Positions 27,961-37,011 of a stretch of 64,000 nt of DNA are shown one piece after another; the first letter of the stretch is position 1, and each line of letters starts with the position of its first letter. This stretch comes from Enhydrobacter aerosaccus (GTDB lineage: Bacteria; Pseudomonadota; Alphaproteobacteria; Reyranellales; Reyranellaceae), in NCBI GenBank assembly GCA_903832005.1, contig CAIKZO010000028.1, forward strand, positions 62,001-126,000, read 5' to 3'. The notes beneath the pieces were generated by a model. The model saw only the letters and a program-made list of their open reading frames with translations. It made no database searches and was not told where the DNA came from. The translations under genes and the position numbers were made by a program.

Positions 27961-29196
27961 ATGAACGCGCTCTCTCCCAACCTGCCCGTCACCTTGAAGG
28001 ACGTGCAGGCCGCAGCCGCACGCATCGCCGGCGCCGTCGTGCACACGCCGTGTCTCCGAAGCGAAACCCTGTCGCGCATTGCCAAGGCCGACATCTGGGT
28101 GAAGTTCGAGAACCTGCAGTTCACCGCCTCCTTCAAGGAGCGCGGCGCGCTGAACACGCTGCTGCAGCTGACGCCGGATGAGCGCAAGCGCGGCGTCATC
28201 GCCATGTCGGCCGGCAACCATGCGCAGGGCGTGGCCTACCATGCCGGACGGCTCGGCATTCCCGCGACCATCGTCATGCCGTCCTTCACGCCCAACACCA
28301 AGGTGAGTCACACGCGCGGCCACGGTGCGCGGGTGATCCTGTCGGGCAACACTCTGTCCGAGGCCGGCGCCGAGGCGCATCGCGTGGCCGACGCGGAGAA
28401 GCTCGTCTTCGTGCATCCCTACGACGATGCGCGCATCATCGCGGGTCAGGGCACGATCGCACTCGAGATGATGCAGGACGTGCCGGAGATCGACACGATC
28501 GTCGTGCCGGTGGGCGGCGGCGGCATGATCGCGGGCTGCGCCGTGGCCGCGCGCGGGATCAAGCCCGACCTCAAGATGTTCGGGGTGGAATCCTCCGGCT
28601 ACTCCGCCATGCGCCAGCTGATGGCGGGCGAGCCGGTGACGGCGGGTGGCGACACGATCGCCGAGGGCATCGCCGTGCGCGACATCGGCAAGGCGCCACT
28701 CGCCATCTGCAACGCGCTCCTCGAGAAAGTCGTCAGCGTCGACGAAATCGCCATCGAGCGCGCGATCGCACTGTTCATCGAGATCGAGAAGACGGTAACC
28801 GAGGGCGCGGGCGCCACCGGCCTCGCCGCCCTGCTGGCCTATCCGGACCTCTTCGCGGGCCGCAAAGTCGGCCTGGTGCTGAGCGGCGGCAACATCGACA
28901 CCCGCCTGCTGGCCTCCGTGTTGCTGCGCGGGCTGGTGCGCGACGGCCGCATCGTGCGGCTGCGGCTGATGATCGGCGACGCGCCGGGCCAGCTCGCCCG
29001 GGTCACCACCGTGATCGGCAAGCTGGGCGGCAACATCGTCGAGGTCCAGCACCAGCGGCTGTTCGGCGTGGTCGCCAAGGCCACCGAGCTCGACGTCACC
29101 GTCGAAACCCGCGACCGCAACCACTTCAAGGAGCTGGTTTCAGCCCTGAATTCGGAGGGTTTCACGGTCCGTGTGCTGGAAGGCGCCGACCACTGA
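27961..29196 (+). CDS. ilvA: Threonine ammonia-lyase with C-terminal ACT domain
   Basis: 411 residues. FTASFKERGALNTL carries the PLP-binding lysine, MSAGNHAQGVAYHA the serine/asparagine motif and VPVGGGGMIAG the phosphate-binding glycine loop. A single ACT-like domain from about residue 335 (LMIGDAPGQLARVTTVIGKLGG) indicates allosteric control, probably by an amino acid. The enzyme makes 2-oxobutanoate from threonine for isoleucine synthesis or catabolism. It is the short, one-ACT type and not the 500-residue E. coli biosynthetic form. It follows the DAO oxidoreductase gene by 13 bases and precedes purH. Confidence 0.92.
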   Translation: MNALSPNLPVTLKDVQAAAARIAGAVVHTPCLRSETLSRIAKADIWVKFENLQFTASFKERGALNTLLQLTPDERKRGVIAMSAGNHAQGVAYHAGRLGIPATIVMPSFTPNTKVSHTRGHGARVILSGNTLSEAGAEAHRVADAEKLVFVHPYDDARIIAGQGTIALEMMQDVPEIDTIVVPVGGGGMIAGCAVAARGIKPDLKMFGVESSGYSAMRQLMAGEPVTAGGDTIAEGIAVRDIGKAPLAICNALLEKVVSVDEIAIERAIALFIEIEKTVTEGAGATGLAALLAYPDLFAGRKVGLVLSGGNIDTRLLASVLLRGLVRDGRIVRLRLMIGDAPGQLARVTTVIGKLGGNIVEVQHQRLFGVVAKATELDVTVETRDRNHFKELVSALNSEGFTVRVLEGADH

Positions 29197-29228
29197 CAAC
29201 GCACCGGCGACCGGGCTAAAAGACCGCC

Positions 29229-30842
29229 ATGTCCGCCTCCCCCACGTACGTCCCCTCGCCCACGCCCGACCTCGCGAAGATCGAACGGGCGCTGATCTCG
29301 GTCTCCGACAAGGACGGGCTCCTGGAACTCGGCAAGGCGCTCGCCAGCCACGGCATCGAGATCCTGTCGACCGGCGGCTCGGCCAAGTCCCTGCGCGAGG
29401 CTGGCCTCAAGGTCGTCGAGGTGAGCGACCACACCGGCTTCCCCGAGATCATGGACGGGCGCGTGAAGACGTTGCAGCCCTCGATCCACGGCGGCATCCT
29501 CGCCCGCCGCACCGACGCCGGCCACAAGAAGGCCATGGCCGACCACCAGATCGCCGGCATCGATCTTGTCGTGGTGAACCTCTATCCGTTCGAGGCCACC
29601 GTCGCGCGTGGCGCCGACTTCGCCACCTGCAGCGAGAACATCGATATCGGCGGCCCGGCCCTGATCCGCGCCTCGGCCAAGAACCACGACTTCGTCACGG
29701 TCGTCGTCGACCCGAAGGACTACGCCTCCGTGCTCGACGAACTCGCGGCCAACAAGGGCGCGACCACACTGAAACTGCGTCGTTCGCTCGCGGCCAAGGC
29801 CTATGCCCGCACGGCGTCCTATGACTCAGCGATCGCCAACTGGTTCGCCCAACAGGAAGGCGACACCTTCCCCGAGCGGCTGACGATCTCGGCAACCCGC
29901 GTGCAGGCGTTGCGCTACGGCGAGAACCCGCACCAGAAGGCCGCGTTCTATGCGGACGGCAGCAAGCGGCCGGGCGTCGCCACGGCGCGCATGGTCCAGG
30001 GCAAGGAGCTCTCCTACAACAACATCAGCGACACCGATGCCGCCTACGAATGCGTGGCCGAGTTCAAGGAGCCCGCCGTCGTCGTGGTGAAACACGCCAA
30101 CCCGTGCGGTGTTGCCATCGGCAAGGACCAGTACAGCGCCTACCTGAAAGCCTACGAGTGCGACCCGGTGTCGATCTATGGCGGCATCGTCGCCGTCAAC
30201 CGCACGCTCGACGCCACCACCGCGACCGACCTCAACAAGCGCTTCCTCGAAGTCGTGATCTGCCCCGACGCCACGCCCGAGGCGCTGGAGGTTCTGGCGA
30301 AGCGCAAGGACGTGCGCGTGTTGATCGCCGGTACCCTGCCCGATCCGGCGAGTGCGGGCATGACGATCAAGAGCGTGGCCGGCGGCTATCTCTTCCAGGG
30401 CCGCGACAATGGCCGCATCACCAAGGCCGAACTGAAGGTCGTGACGCAGCGCGCGCCGACGGCACAGGAGCTCGACGACCTGCTGTTCGCCTTCACAGTC
30501 TGCAAGCATGTGAAGTCGAACGCCATCGTCTATGCCAAGGACGGCGCGACGGTGGGCGTGGGCGCAGGCCAGATGAACCGCCGCGACAGCTCGCGGATCG
30601 CCGCCATGCGCGCCGCCGAATCCGGCGAGATCGCCAAGCGCCCGCAGAGTCCGGCGATCGGCTCGGTCGTCGCGTCGGACGCCTTCTTCCCCTTCGCCGA
30701 CGGGCTGCTGGCCGCAGTCGAGGCCGGCGCCACCGCCGTGATCCAGCCCGGCGGCTCGATCCGCGACAAGGAAGTGATTGAGGCCGCCGACAAGGCCGGC
30801 ATCGCCATGGTCTTCACCGGGATGCGCCATTTCCGGCACTGA
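29229..30842 (+). CDS. purH: Bifunctional AICAR formyltransferase / IMP cyclohydrolase
   Basis: 537 residues, the normal PurH length. The N-terminal IMP cyclohydrolase domain (methylglyoxal-synthase fold) has [29 protein letters not shown] and [17 protein letters not shown]. The formyltransferase domain has [26 protein letters not shown] with the catalytic lysine-histidine pair, and [14 protein letters not shown]. It carries out the last two steps of IMP synthesis. It starts 32 bases after ilvA. The end of the gene is directly followed by one copy of the dispersed repeat described at 30855. Confidence 0.97.
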   Translation: MSASPTYVPSPTPDLAKIERALISVSDKDGLLELGKALASHGIEILSTGGSAKSLREAGLKVVEVSDHTGFPEIMDGRVKTLQPSIHGGILARRTDAGHKKAMADHQIAGIDLVVVNLYPFEATVARGADFATCSENIDIGGPALIRASAKNHDFVTVVVDPKDYASVLDELAANKGATTLKLRRSLAAKAYARTASYDSAIANWFAQQEGDTFPERLTISATRVQALRYGENPHQKAAFYADGSKRPGVATARMVQGKELSYNNISDTDAAYECVAEFKEPAVVVVKHANPCGVAIGKDQYSAYLKAYECDPVSIYGGIVAVNRTLDATTATDLNKRFLEVVICPDATPEALEVLAKRKDVRVLIAGTLPDPASAGMTIKSVAGGYLFQGRDNGRITKAELKVVTQRAPTAQELDDLLFAFTVCKHVKSNAIVYAKDGATVGVGAGQMNRRDSSRIAAMRAAESGEIAKRPQSPAIGSVVASDAFFPFADGLLAAVEAGATAVIQPGGSIRDKEVIEAADKAGIAMVFTGMRHFRH

Positions 30843-30854
30843 ACGCCGGAAAAT

Positions 30855-30950
30855 GTACCAAAATCTTGGGACACCTCGGATGTCGATGGCATAAGGCTTT
30901 TAGGGCGTTTTGTACCGGATTCTGCCACCCCCTCCGCGCAATAATATTGC
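30855..30950 (+). repeat. Dispersed intergenic repeat, copy A
   Basis: The 96 bases align without gaps to 58515..58610, with about 16 differences (about 83% identity). The best conserved blocks are CACCTCGGATG / AACCTCGGATG, TGTACCGGATT and GCCACCCCCTCCGCGCA. Both copies lie between genes in the same orientation. This copy starts 12 bases after purH and ends four bases before the ATG of the YdeI-like gene, so it forms that gene's entire leader. Its end GCAATAATATTGC is a short hairpin. Confidence 0.8.
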
Positions 30951-30954
30951 TCAC

Positions 30955-31539
30955 ATGGCCCGTGAAACCGACATCGAGCTGCCGGTCAAAACCTTCGCTT
31001 CCGAAGCAGCCTTCGAGAAGTGGCTGCGGACAAACCACGCGCGCTCTTCCGGTCTTTGGCTGAGGTTCTTCAGGAAGTCGGCGGCCAGAAAAGCCCTCAC
31101 GCACAAAGGCGCGCTCGATGTTGCCCTCTGCTACGGCTGGATCGACGGGCAACTCAAAAAGTTCGACGAGATTTCCTATCTCCATAAATTCACGCCGCGC
31201 GGCCCAAAGAGTATTTGGTCGACGGTAAACAGAGAGCACGTCGAGCGTCTCGAGAAAGAAGGCCGGATGCGGCCCGCGGGACGTGCGGCCGTTGCCGCCG
31301 CGAAAAAGGACGGGCGATGGGACAAGGCCTACGCGCCTCAAAGTGAGATGGAGATCCCCGCGGATTTCTTGAAAGCCCTTGCCAAAGACAAGCAGGCAAA
31401 GACTTTCTTCGGGTCGCTCAATCGAGCGAACCTGTACTCGATTGCCTGGCGGTTACAGACGGCGAAGAAGCCCGAGACACGACAAAAGAGAATGGACGCG
31501 ATCATCGCGATGCTCAGTCGAAAAGAGAAATTCCACTAA
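30955..31539 (+). CDS. YdeI/OmpD-associated family protein
   Basis: 194 residues. The order [20 protein letters not shown], then [13 protein letters not shown], then [21 protein letters not shown] matches the YdeI / OmpD-associated (bacteriocin-protection-like) family. The C-terminal [18 protein letters not shown] region is the second conserved half. It is a soluble cytoplasmic protein whose role is poorly understood. ATG 30955 starts the conserved domain directly; the upstream bases belong to the dispersed repeat and contain no good ribosome-binding site, which is unusual. Its stop overlaps the stop of the convergent DMT gene. Confidence 0.85.
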   Translation: MARETDIELPVKTFASEAAFEKWLRTNHARSSGLWLRFFRKSAARKALTHKGALDVALCYGWIDGQLKKFDEISYLHKFTPRGPKSIWSTVNREHVERLEKEGRMRPAGRAAVAAAKKDGRWDKAYAPQSEMEIPADFLKALAKDKQAKTFFGSLNRANLYSIAWRLQTAKKPETRQKRMDAIIAMLSRKEKFH

Positions 31540-32405
31540 GCCTCCGTGGTCGCGATCCAAATGCCGGCGAACACCGCGATCAGGCCGAGCACGAGGTTGA
31601 GCGTGATCGGCTCGCCCACGAGTTGGTGCGCAAGCAGCGCCGCCGCGATCGGATTCACGGTCATGGTGTTGGCCACGCGCGTCGGTGACGCACGCTGCAG
31701 CGCCATCACCCAGAGGATGAAGGCAAGCGCGCCGCCGCCGATTCCGAGATAGAGGCCGGCAATCCACTGGGGCGGGCCGAAGCTTGCCAGCACGGCGAGG
31801 CGGCCAGTCACGACGCAGGCCACCAGGAGAGCCAGCGCGCCGGTACCCATGCCGACGGCGAGAAAGCCCAGTGCACTCGAACGCTGAATGAAGGGCCGCG
31901 ACAGCACGTTGTAGACCGACATGCAGAGCACGGCGCCGATCATGATCAGCTCGCCCTTCCAGGCGCCATCGGGCGCGGCCGACAGGCCGGACGCCAGTGC
32001 CCCGAACACGCCCAGCGTGGCGAGGCCGACGCCGAGCGACTTGCGCCCGGTCAACCGCTCCAGGCCCAGCACCGCGCCGACCACCATCGTCTGCAGCGGC
32101 AAGGTCGAAAGGGCGAGGCTCGCGCGTGCTGCCGTCGTGTAGCCGATGGCGATATTGTAGAAGATGAAGAACAGGCCAAAGAAGCAGAAGCCCAGGACCG
32201 CGACCGCCGGAAAATCCTGCCGCGACGGCCAGCGCACGCGCAGCAGCAGCGCCACCGGCAGCACGCAGAGCACGCCGATGCCCCAACGCAGCAGGGCGAT
32301 GGTCAGCGGATCGGCGGTCCCGACCAGATAGCGCGTGATCGCCGCCGCGGTGCCGCCCAGGCAACTCGACACGATCGCAATCAGAACGCCCAAGCCTTCG
32401 CTCAT
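31536..32405 (-). CDS. EamA/DMT family transporter
   Basis: 289 residues with about ten membrane helices in two EamA repeats. The first repeat is near SSCLGGTAAAITRYLVG and TIALLRWGIGVL; the second near ELIMIGAVLCMSVYNVLSRPF and NTMTVNPIAAALLAHQLVGEP. Family members move amino acids, nucleotides or other metabolites, often outward. The gene lies 63 bases behind the class III aminotransferase gene on the same strand and may be the last gene of that operon. Its substrate is unknown. Confidence 0.88.
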   Translation of the reverse strand: MSEGLGVLIAIVSSCLGGTAAAITRYLVGTADPLTIALLRWGIGVLCVLPVALLLRVRWPSRQDFPAVAVLGFCFFGLFFIFYNIAIGYTTAARASLALSTLPLQTMVVGAVLGLERLTGRKSLGVGLATLGVFGALASGLSAAPDGAWKGELIMIGAVLCMSVYNVLSRPFIQRSSALGFLAVGMGTGALALLVACVVTGRLAVLASFGPPQWIAGLYLGIGGGALAFILWVMALQRASPTRVANTMTVNPIAAALLAHQLVGEPITLNLVLGLIAVFAGIWIATTEA

Positions 32406-32468
32406 CGCGCCATCCTCGCGATGGGGAGAGCCAAGGCCATTACCTCATGGGTAGTTGCCGCGAGTTGG

Positions 32469-33794
32469 CTATGAAGCCAGCGCGTCGTCGATGGCGCTGC
32501 CGAGGCGGTCGACGATCTCGCCGATCTGTTCGGGCGTCACGATGAAGGGCGGCGCCAGCAGGACATGGTCGCCGCGCTGGCCGTCGATCGTGCCGCCCAT
32601 CGGATAGACCATCAGGCCGCGCGCCATGGCGGCCTTCTTGACCTTCGCATGGAGCTTTCGCGCGGGATCGAACGGCGTCTTGGTCGAGCGGTCCTCGACC
32701 AACTCGACCGCCTGGAACAGGCCGCGGCCACGGATGTCGCCGACATGGGCGTGATTGCCGAAGCGCTCGCCCAGGCGCCGCTGCAGCAGCGCGCCCATCT
32801 CGGTGACGTTGGCGAGGAGGTTGTCGCGCTGGATCGTCTCCTGCACGGCGAGGCCCGCGGCACAGGCGAGCGGATGCGCCATGTAGGTATGGCCGTGCTG
32901 GAAGAAGCCGCTGCCGCCGGCGAAGGCGTCGTAGATCTTTTTCGACAGCAGCACGGCGCCGATCGGCTCGTAGCCGCCGCCAAGTCCTTTCGCAATCGTC
33001 ATCAGGTCGGGCGCGATGCCTTCCTGCTCGCACGCGTGAAGCGTGCCGGTGCGCCCCATGCCGCACATCACCTCATCGAGGATCAGCAGCACGCCGTGCT
33101 TGTCGCAGATCTCGCGGATGCGCTTGAAGTAGCCCTTGGCCGGCGTCACCGCGCCCGCCGTCGCGCCCACCACCGTCTCGGCGATGAAGGCCATCACCGT
33201 GTCCGGGCCAAGCTCCTGGATCTTCTGTTCGAGCAGGTTCGCGGCACGCAGGCCATAGGCCTCCTCGCTCTCGCCCGGTTCGGCGTAGCGATAGGCGAAG
33301 CAGGGATCGATGTGATGCGTCTGCATCAGCAGCGGCGCGAACGGCGCGCGCCGCCACTCGTTGCCGCCGGCGGCCAGCGCGCCCAAGGTGTTGCCATGAT
33401 AGCTCTGGCGGCGCGTGACGATGTTGCGCCGCGCGGGCTCGCCCTTCTCGATGAAATACTGCCGCGCCATCTTCAGGGCTGCTTCCACCGCCTCCGAGCC
33501 GCCACTCACCAGATACGTGTGGCTGATGCCCTTGGGCGCGTGCGCGATCAGATTGTCGGCGAGCTTCTCGGCGACGTCGGTCGTGAAGAAGCCGGAGTGC
33601 GCATAGGCGAGCCGGTCGATCTGCTCGTGCAGCGCCTTGTTCACCGCAGGATGGCCGTGACCGAGGCAGGAGACGGCGGCGCCGCCCGACGCGTCGAGGT
33701 AGCGCTTGCCGGCGGTGTCGACGATCTCGATGCCGCTGCCGCCGGCGGCGTGCGGCAGGGTGGCGCCGATGGCGCGATGCAGGATGTGGGTCAT
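32469..33794 (-). CDS. Class III aminotransferase (PLP-dependent)
   Basis: 441 residues. The PLP-binding region LMTIAKGLGGGYEPIGAVLLS contains the Schiff-base lysine; ILDEVMCGMGRTG holds the conserved aspartate, and VSGGSEAVEAALKMARQY the phosphate-binding turn. The N-terminus GKRYLDASGGAAVSCLGHGH is typical of omega-amino acid:pyruvate and related aminotransferases. ATG 33794 is used because AAGGACAG sits just upstream; a longer reading would run into the regulator gene. It is 13 bases downstream of the RpiR regulator gene and is likely regulated with the amino acid binding protein. Confidence 0.92.
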   Translation of the reverse strand: MTHILHRAIGATLPHAAGGSGIEIVDTAGKRYLDASGGAAVSCLGHGHPAVNKALHEQIDRLAYAHSGFFTTDVAEKLADNLIAHAPKGISHTYLVSGGSEAVEAALKMARQYFIEKGEPARRNIVTRRQSYHGNTLGALAAGGNEWRRAPFAPLLMQTHHIDPCFAYRYAEPGESEEAYGLRAANLLEQKIQELGPDTVMAFIAETVVGATAGAVTPAKGYFKRIREICDKHGVLLILDEVMCGMGRTGTLHACEQEGIAPDLMTIAKGLGGGYEPIGAVLLSKKIYDAFAGGSGFFQHGHTYMAHPLACAAGLAVQETIQRDNLLANVTEMGALLQRRLGERFGNHAHVGDIRGRGLFQAVELVEDRSTKTPFDPARKLHAKVKKAAMARGLMVYPMGGTIDGQRGDHVLLAPPFIVTPEQIGEIVDRLGSAIDDALAS

Positions 33795-33807
33795 GGTCTG
33801 TCCGTCC

Positions 33808-34686
33808 TTAACGGCCGCGGCGCGGCAGGTGGACACCGAAGGCGGTCAGTTGCGCTTCGGTGCGGGCAAGGGCTGCGGTGGCCTTCTCGCCGGAGCGGCC
33901 GGCGACCAGCGCGGCCAGGATCTCCGAGACGGCGAGCAGCGGCGTCATCGTATGGAAGAAGGACGGTGAATCGGTCTGCACGAGGATCGTCGCCGTGGCG
34001 ATCTGGGCGAGCGGCGAGACTTCGGAATCGGTGATCGCCACCACCGGCACGCCGTTCTTGGCCGCATAGCGCGCGCCCTCGATGGTGGCGCTGGCGTAGG
34101 GCTCGACGCTGGCGGCGAGCAGCACATCGCGCGCCACGGCGCCGCGGATCGCATCGAGGCCGGTGCCGCCGGCATCGTCCAGCATCACCGTGTTGCCGCT
34201 CAAGAGCGAGAGCGTGTAGTGGAAGTGCCAGGCGGCGGCGTGGCACGAGCGCAGCCCCAGGCAGTAGATGCGCCGCGCGCGGTGCAGCCGCTCGGCCGCG
34301 TCGGTCAGGCGCTGAAGCGTCACAGGCTCGGCCAGCCGCCCGATCTGGCGCGACAGGGTCTGCACCATTTCGGCGGCCAGCGCCTTGTCGCCGCGCAGCT
34401 TCTGGACCTCGACCTGCCGGCCGGCTTTTCCGGCAAAACCCAAGGTGCCGTCGCGCACCGCGCCGGCGTAAAGCGCGCGGACCTCGTCATAGCCTTCGAG
34501 ACCGAGCCGCTTGGCCAGCCGCGTCATGGTGGCGGCGGGCACGCCGGCACGCCGCGCCTGCTCGCGCATCGAGAGGAGGGCCACGTCGTCGGGCCGTTCG
34601 AGGACAAAGCGCGCCGCCGTCTGAAGCTGCGGCGACAGGCCCTCGAAAGCCTCGACGATCGGTTGGGTGAGTGGCCCTCCGTCCAT
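33808..34686 (-). CDS. RpiR family transcriptional regulator
   Basis: 292 residues. The N-terminal helix-turn-helix region (LLSMREQARRAGVPAATMTRLAKRL) and the C-terminal sugar-isomerase (SIS) domain (RRIYCLGLRSCHAAAWHF, VVAITDSEVSPLAQIA) are the two parts of RpiR regulators. The SIS domain senses a small phosphorylated or amino-sugar ligand in most members. The start at ATG 34686 is set by the conserved N-terminal domain and by the neighbouring gene ending at 34692. Position between a binding protein and an aminotransferase suggests control of amino acid use. Confidence 0.9.
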   Translation of the reverse strand: MDGGPLTQPIVEAFEGLSPQLQTAARFVLERPDDVALLSMREQARRAGVPAATMTRLAKRLGLEGYDEVRALYAGAVRDGTLGFAGKAGRQVEVQKLRGDKALAAEMVQTLSRQIGRLAEPVTLQRLTDAAERLHRARRIYCLGLRSCHAAAWHFHYTLSLLSGNTVMLDDAGGTGLDAIRGAVARDVLLAASVEPYASATIEGARYAAKNGVPVVAITDSEVSPLAQIATATILVQTDSPSFFHTMTPLLAVSEILAALVAGRSGEKATAALARTEAQLTAFGVHLPRRGR

Positions 34687-34691
34687 GACCT

Positions 34692-35732
34692 CTAGCGCAA
34701 GGGCAGTGCGTACATGGCGCCGCCCTTGGTCCACAAAGCGTTGATGCCGCGGCCGAACTGCAGCGGCGAGTCCTTGCCGAGATTGCGCTCGAAGCTCTCG
34801 CCGTAATTGCCGACCTGCTTGATGATGTTGAAGGCCCACTTCTCGTCGAGACCGAGCGCCTTGCCGTTGCCGGGGTTGACCCCCAGCAAGGTGCGTACGT
34901 TGATGTCCTGCGCCTCGAGCTTGCCGGTGACGTTGTTGGCGGTGATCTCGCGCTCCTCGGCCTCGAGCAGCGCGTTCTGCGTCCAGCGCACCACGTCGAG
35001 CCAGCGCGAGTCGTTGTCGCGGACATAGGGGCCGAGCGGCTCCTTGGAGATGATGTCCTGCAGCATCAGGTATTCGGCGGCCTTGCCGCTGGCCACGACC
35101 GCGGCGGCGAGCGCCGTCGCATCCTGTGTCACGGCCTGGCAGCGGCCGGCGAAGAAGGCGGCGTACATGTCCTCCGACTTGTCGAAGGCCAGCGAATAGA
35201 CGCGATAGCCGCGCAGGCCGAACCACGCCGCCATGTTGTATTCGTGCGTCGTGCCCTTGGTGACGCAGACCGTCTTGTCGACCAGGCCGCTGGCGCGCGT
35301 GATGTTCATCATCTTGTGGGCCACGAAGCCCTGGCCGTCGTAGTAGTTGACGGTGGCGTAGCGGATCTTCGAGTTGGTCGAGCGTTGCAGGCTGATGGTC
35401 GAATTGCGCGCCAGCAAATCGACGTCGCCTTTTTCCAATGCCGCGAAGCGGTTCTCGGCCGTCAACGGCACGAACTTCACCTTTGTCGCGTCGCCCAGCA
35501 CGGCGGCAGCGACCGCGCGGCAGAAGTCGACGTCGAGACCCGACCATTCGCCCGCCGCGTTCCGCGCCGAGAAGCCCGGCGCCGAGCCGTTGGCGCCACA
35601 GATCAACTCGCCGCGCTTCTTCACCGTGTCGAGCGTCGACTGGGCGGCTGCGGGCAAAGCGCCCGCCGCCATCAGGATCGTCGCCGCCCCGGCCATGACG
35701 GCCATCCTCATCGTCTTCGCAATAGTAAGCAT
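34692..35732 (-). CDS. General L-amino acid binding protein (AapJ/BztA-like), copy 1
   Basis: 346 residues. A signal peptide (MAVMAGAATILMAAGALPAAAQ) ends near residue 31. The mature protein begins STLDTVKKRGELICGANG and has SGLDVDFCRAVAAAVLGD, the hallmark of family 3 amino acid ABC binding proteins, and ends with LWTKGGAMYALPLR typical of AapJ. It captures amino acids in the periplasm. ATG 35732 is preceded by AAGGGGCACAC. No AapQ, AapM or AapP gene is nearby, so it must share permeases encoded elsewhere. It leads the operon with RpiR and the aminotransferase. Confidence 0.92.
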   Translation of the reverse strand: MLTIAKTMRMAVMAGAATILMAAGALPAAAQSTLDTVKKRGELICGANGSAPGFSARNAAGEWSGLDVDFCRAVAAAVLGDATKVKFVPLTAENRFAALEKGDVDLLARNSTISLQRSTNSKIRYATVNYYDGQGFVAHKMMNITRASGLVDKTVCVTKGTTHEYNMAAWFGLRGYRVYSLAFDKSEDMYAAFFAGRCQAVTQDATALAAAVVASGKAAEYLMLQDIISKEPLGPYVRDNDSRWLDVVRWTQNALLEAEEREITANNVTGKLEAQDINVRTLLGVNPGNGKALGLDEKWAFNIIKQVGNYGESFERNLGKDSPLQFGRGINALWTKGGAMYALPLR

Positions 35733-35866
35733 GTGTGCCCCTTTGGTTAGCCCCGCCAAAAGGTACGAGGCCCGACGAAAGACCTCCAGCCAAAGGATTG
35801 TAACACGCACGCGATCACGACCTGGGGCTGATGCAAATTGTTCGGCGCCCCAGGACACCGCAGAGC

Positions 35867-36889
35867 TCACCGCAACGGCAGCGGATACATCAGGCCACCC
35901 TTGTTCCACAGCGCGTTCACGCCGCGCTGCAGCTTCAGCGGCGAGCCCGCGCCGACATTGCGCTCGAAGCTTTCGCTGTAGTTACCGACCTGCTTGATGA
36001 TGTTGTAGGCCCACTTCTCATCGAGGCCGAGGGCCTTGCCGTTGCCTTCCTTGGCGCCAAGGAACGTCAGCACCATCGGATCGGTGCCCTTCATCTGCTC
36101 GTCGACATTGGCCTGGGTCACACCCCTCTCCTCGGCCTCGAGCATGGCGAACAGCGACCAGCGCACGACGGCGGCCCACTGGTCGTCGCCGCGGCGCACG
36201 AACGGGCCGAGCGGCTCCTTGGAGATCAGCTCGGGGATGACGGTGTAATCGTCGCCCTTGTTGCGGGTGGCGAGCGCCGACGCGAGCGCCGACGAGTCCT
36301 GCGTCATGGCATCGCAACGGCCGCCGAAGAAGGCGTCGTACATCACGTCCTGGTTCTCGTAGACCACCGGCTTGATCTGGAGGTTCCGGCTGCGGAAATA
36401 GCCCGACATGTTGGCTTCGTGCGTGGTGCCCTGAGCCACGCAGATCGTGGCGCCGCCCAGTTCCTTGAGATCCTTCACGGCCGACTTCTTGGCGACCATG
36501 AAGCCCTGGCCGTCGTAGAAATTGACCCCGGTGTACTGGATGCCGAGGCCGGCATCGCGCTGGAGCGTGATCGTCGAGTTGCGCACCAGCATGTCGATCT
36601 CGCCCGACTGCAGCGCGGTGAAGCGTTGCTGCGCGGTGAGCGGCACCATCTTGATCTTGGTGGCGTCGCCCAGCACCGCGGCGGCGACGGCGCCGCACAT
36701 GTCGATGTCGAGGCCCTTCCACTTGCCCTGGCTGTCGGCCAGCGAGAAGCCGCCGAGGCCGGTGTTCACGCCGCAGATCACCTGGCCGCGCGCCTTCACC
36801 GTGTCGAGATTGGATTTGGTCTGGGCGAAGGCCGGCACCGTCATCAACGTGACGGCGGCAACGGCCAGGATGGCCTTGATCGGATGCAT
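35867..36889 (-). CDS. General L-amino acid binding protein (AapJ/BztA-like), copy 2
   Basis: 340 residues, clearly paralogous to the protein at 34692..35732. Signal peptide MHPIKAILAVAAVTLMTVPAFA is cleaved after AFA. Shared blocks include GLDIDMCGAVAAAVLGDATK, ISKEPLGPFVRRGDDQW and NALWNKGGLMYPLPLR. It lies in the same orientation upstream of copy 1, with a 134-base gap that contains the latter's leader. It again lacks permease genes. Two orphan binding proteins in a row suggest different ligand ranges feeding one distant permease complex. Confidence 0.93.
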   Translation of the reverse strand: MHPIKAILAVAAVTLMTVPAFAQTKSNLDTVKARGQVICGVNTGLGGFSLADSQGKWKGLDIDMCGAVAAAVLGDATKIKMVPLTAQQRFTALQSGEIDMLVRNSTITLQRDAGLGIQYTGVNFYDGQGFMVAKKSAVKDLKELGGATICVAQGTTHEANMSGYFRSRNLQIKPVVYENQDVMYDAFFGGRCDAMTQDSSALASALATRNKGDDYTVIPELISKEPLGPFVRRGDDQWAAVVRWSLFAMLEAEERGVTQANVDEQMKGTDPMVLTFLGAKEGNGKALGLDEKWAYNIIKQVGNYSESFERNVGAGSPLKLQRGVNALWNKGGLMYPLPLR

Positions 36890-36900
36890 TCTTGTCTCCC

Positions 36901-36916
36901 TGAAACGACTGTTTCA
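36901..36916. promoter_or_regulatory. Operator-like palindrome upstream of amino acid binding protein copy 2
   Basis: TGAAACGACTGTTTCA is a 6-bp inverted repeat (TGAAAC / GTTTCA) around a 4-base centre. It begins 11 bases upstream of the ATG at 36889, between the start codon and the presumed promoter (TTGCAC further upstream on the minus strand). Its position would suit a repressor operator; the regulator is unknown. Confidence 0.35.
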
Positions 36917-37011
36917 TAGAGTGCATATTTGGTGCAAATGGCGCAACCCCTGAATCCGCCCGGAGCCGCTATAGTCCGCCAGAAATAGAGAGAAATAGTG
37001 AAAGGACCCTT

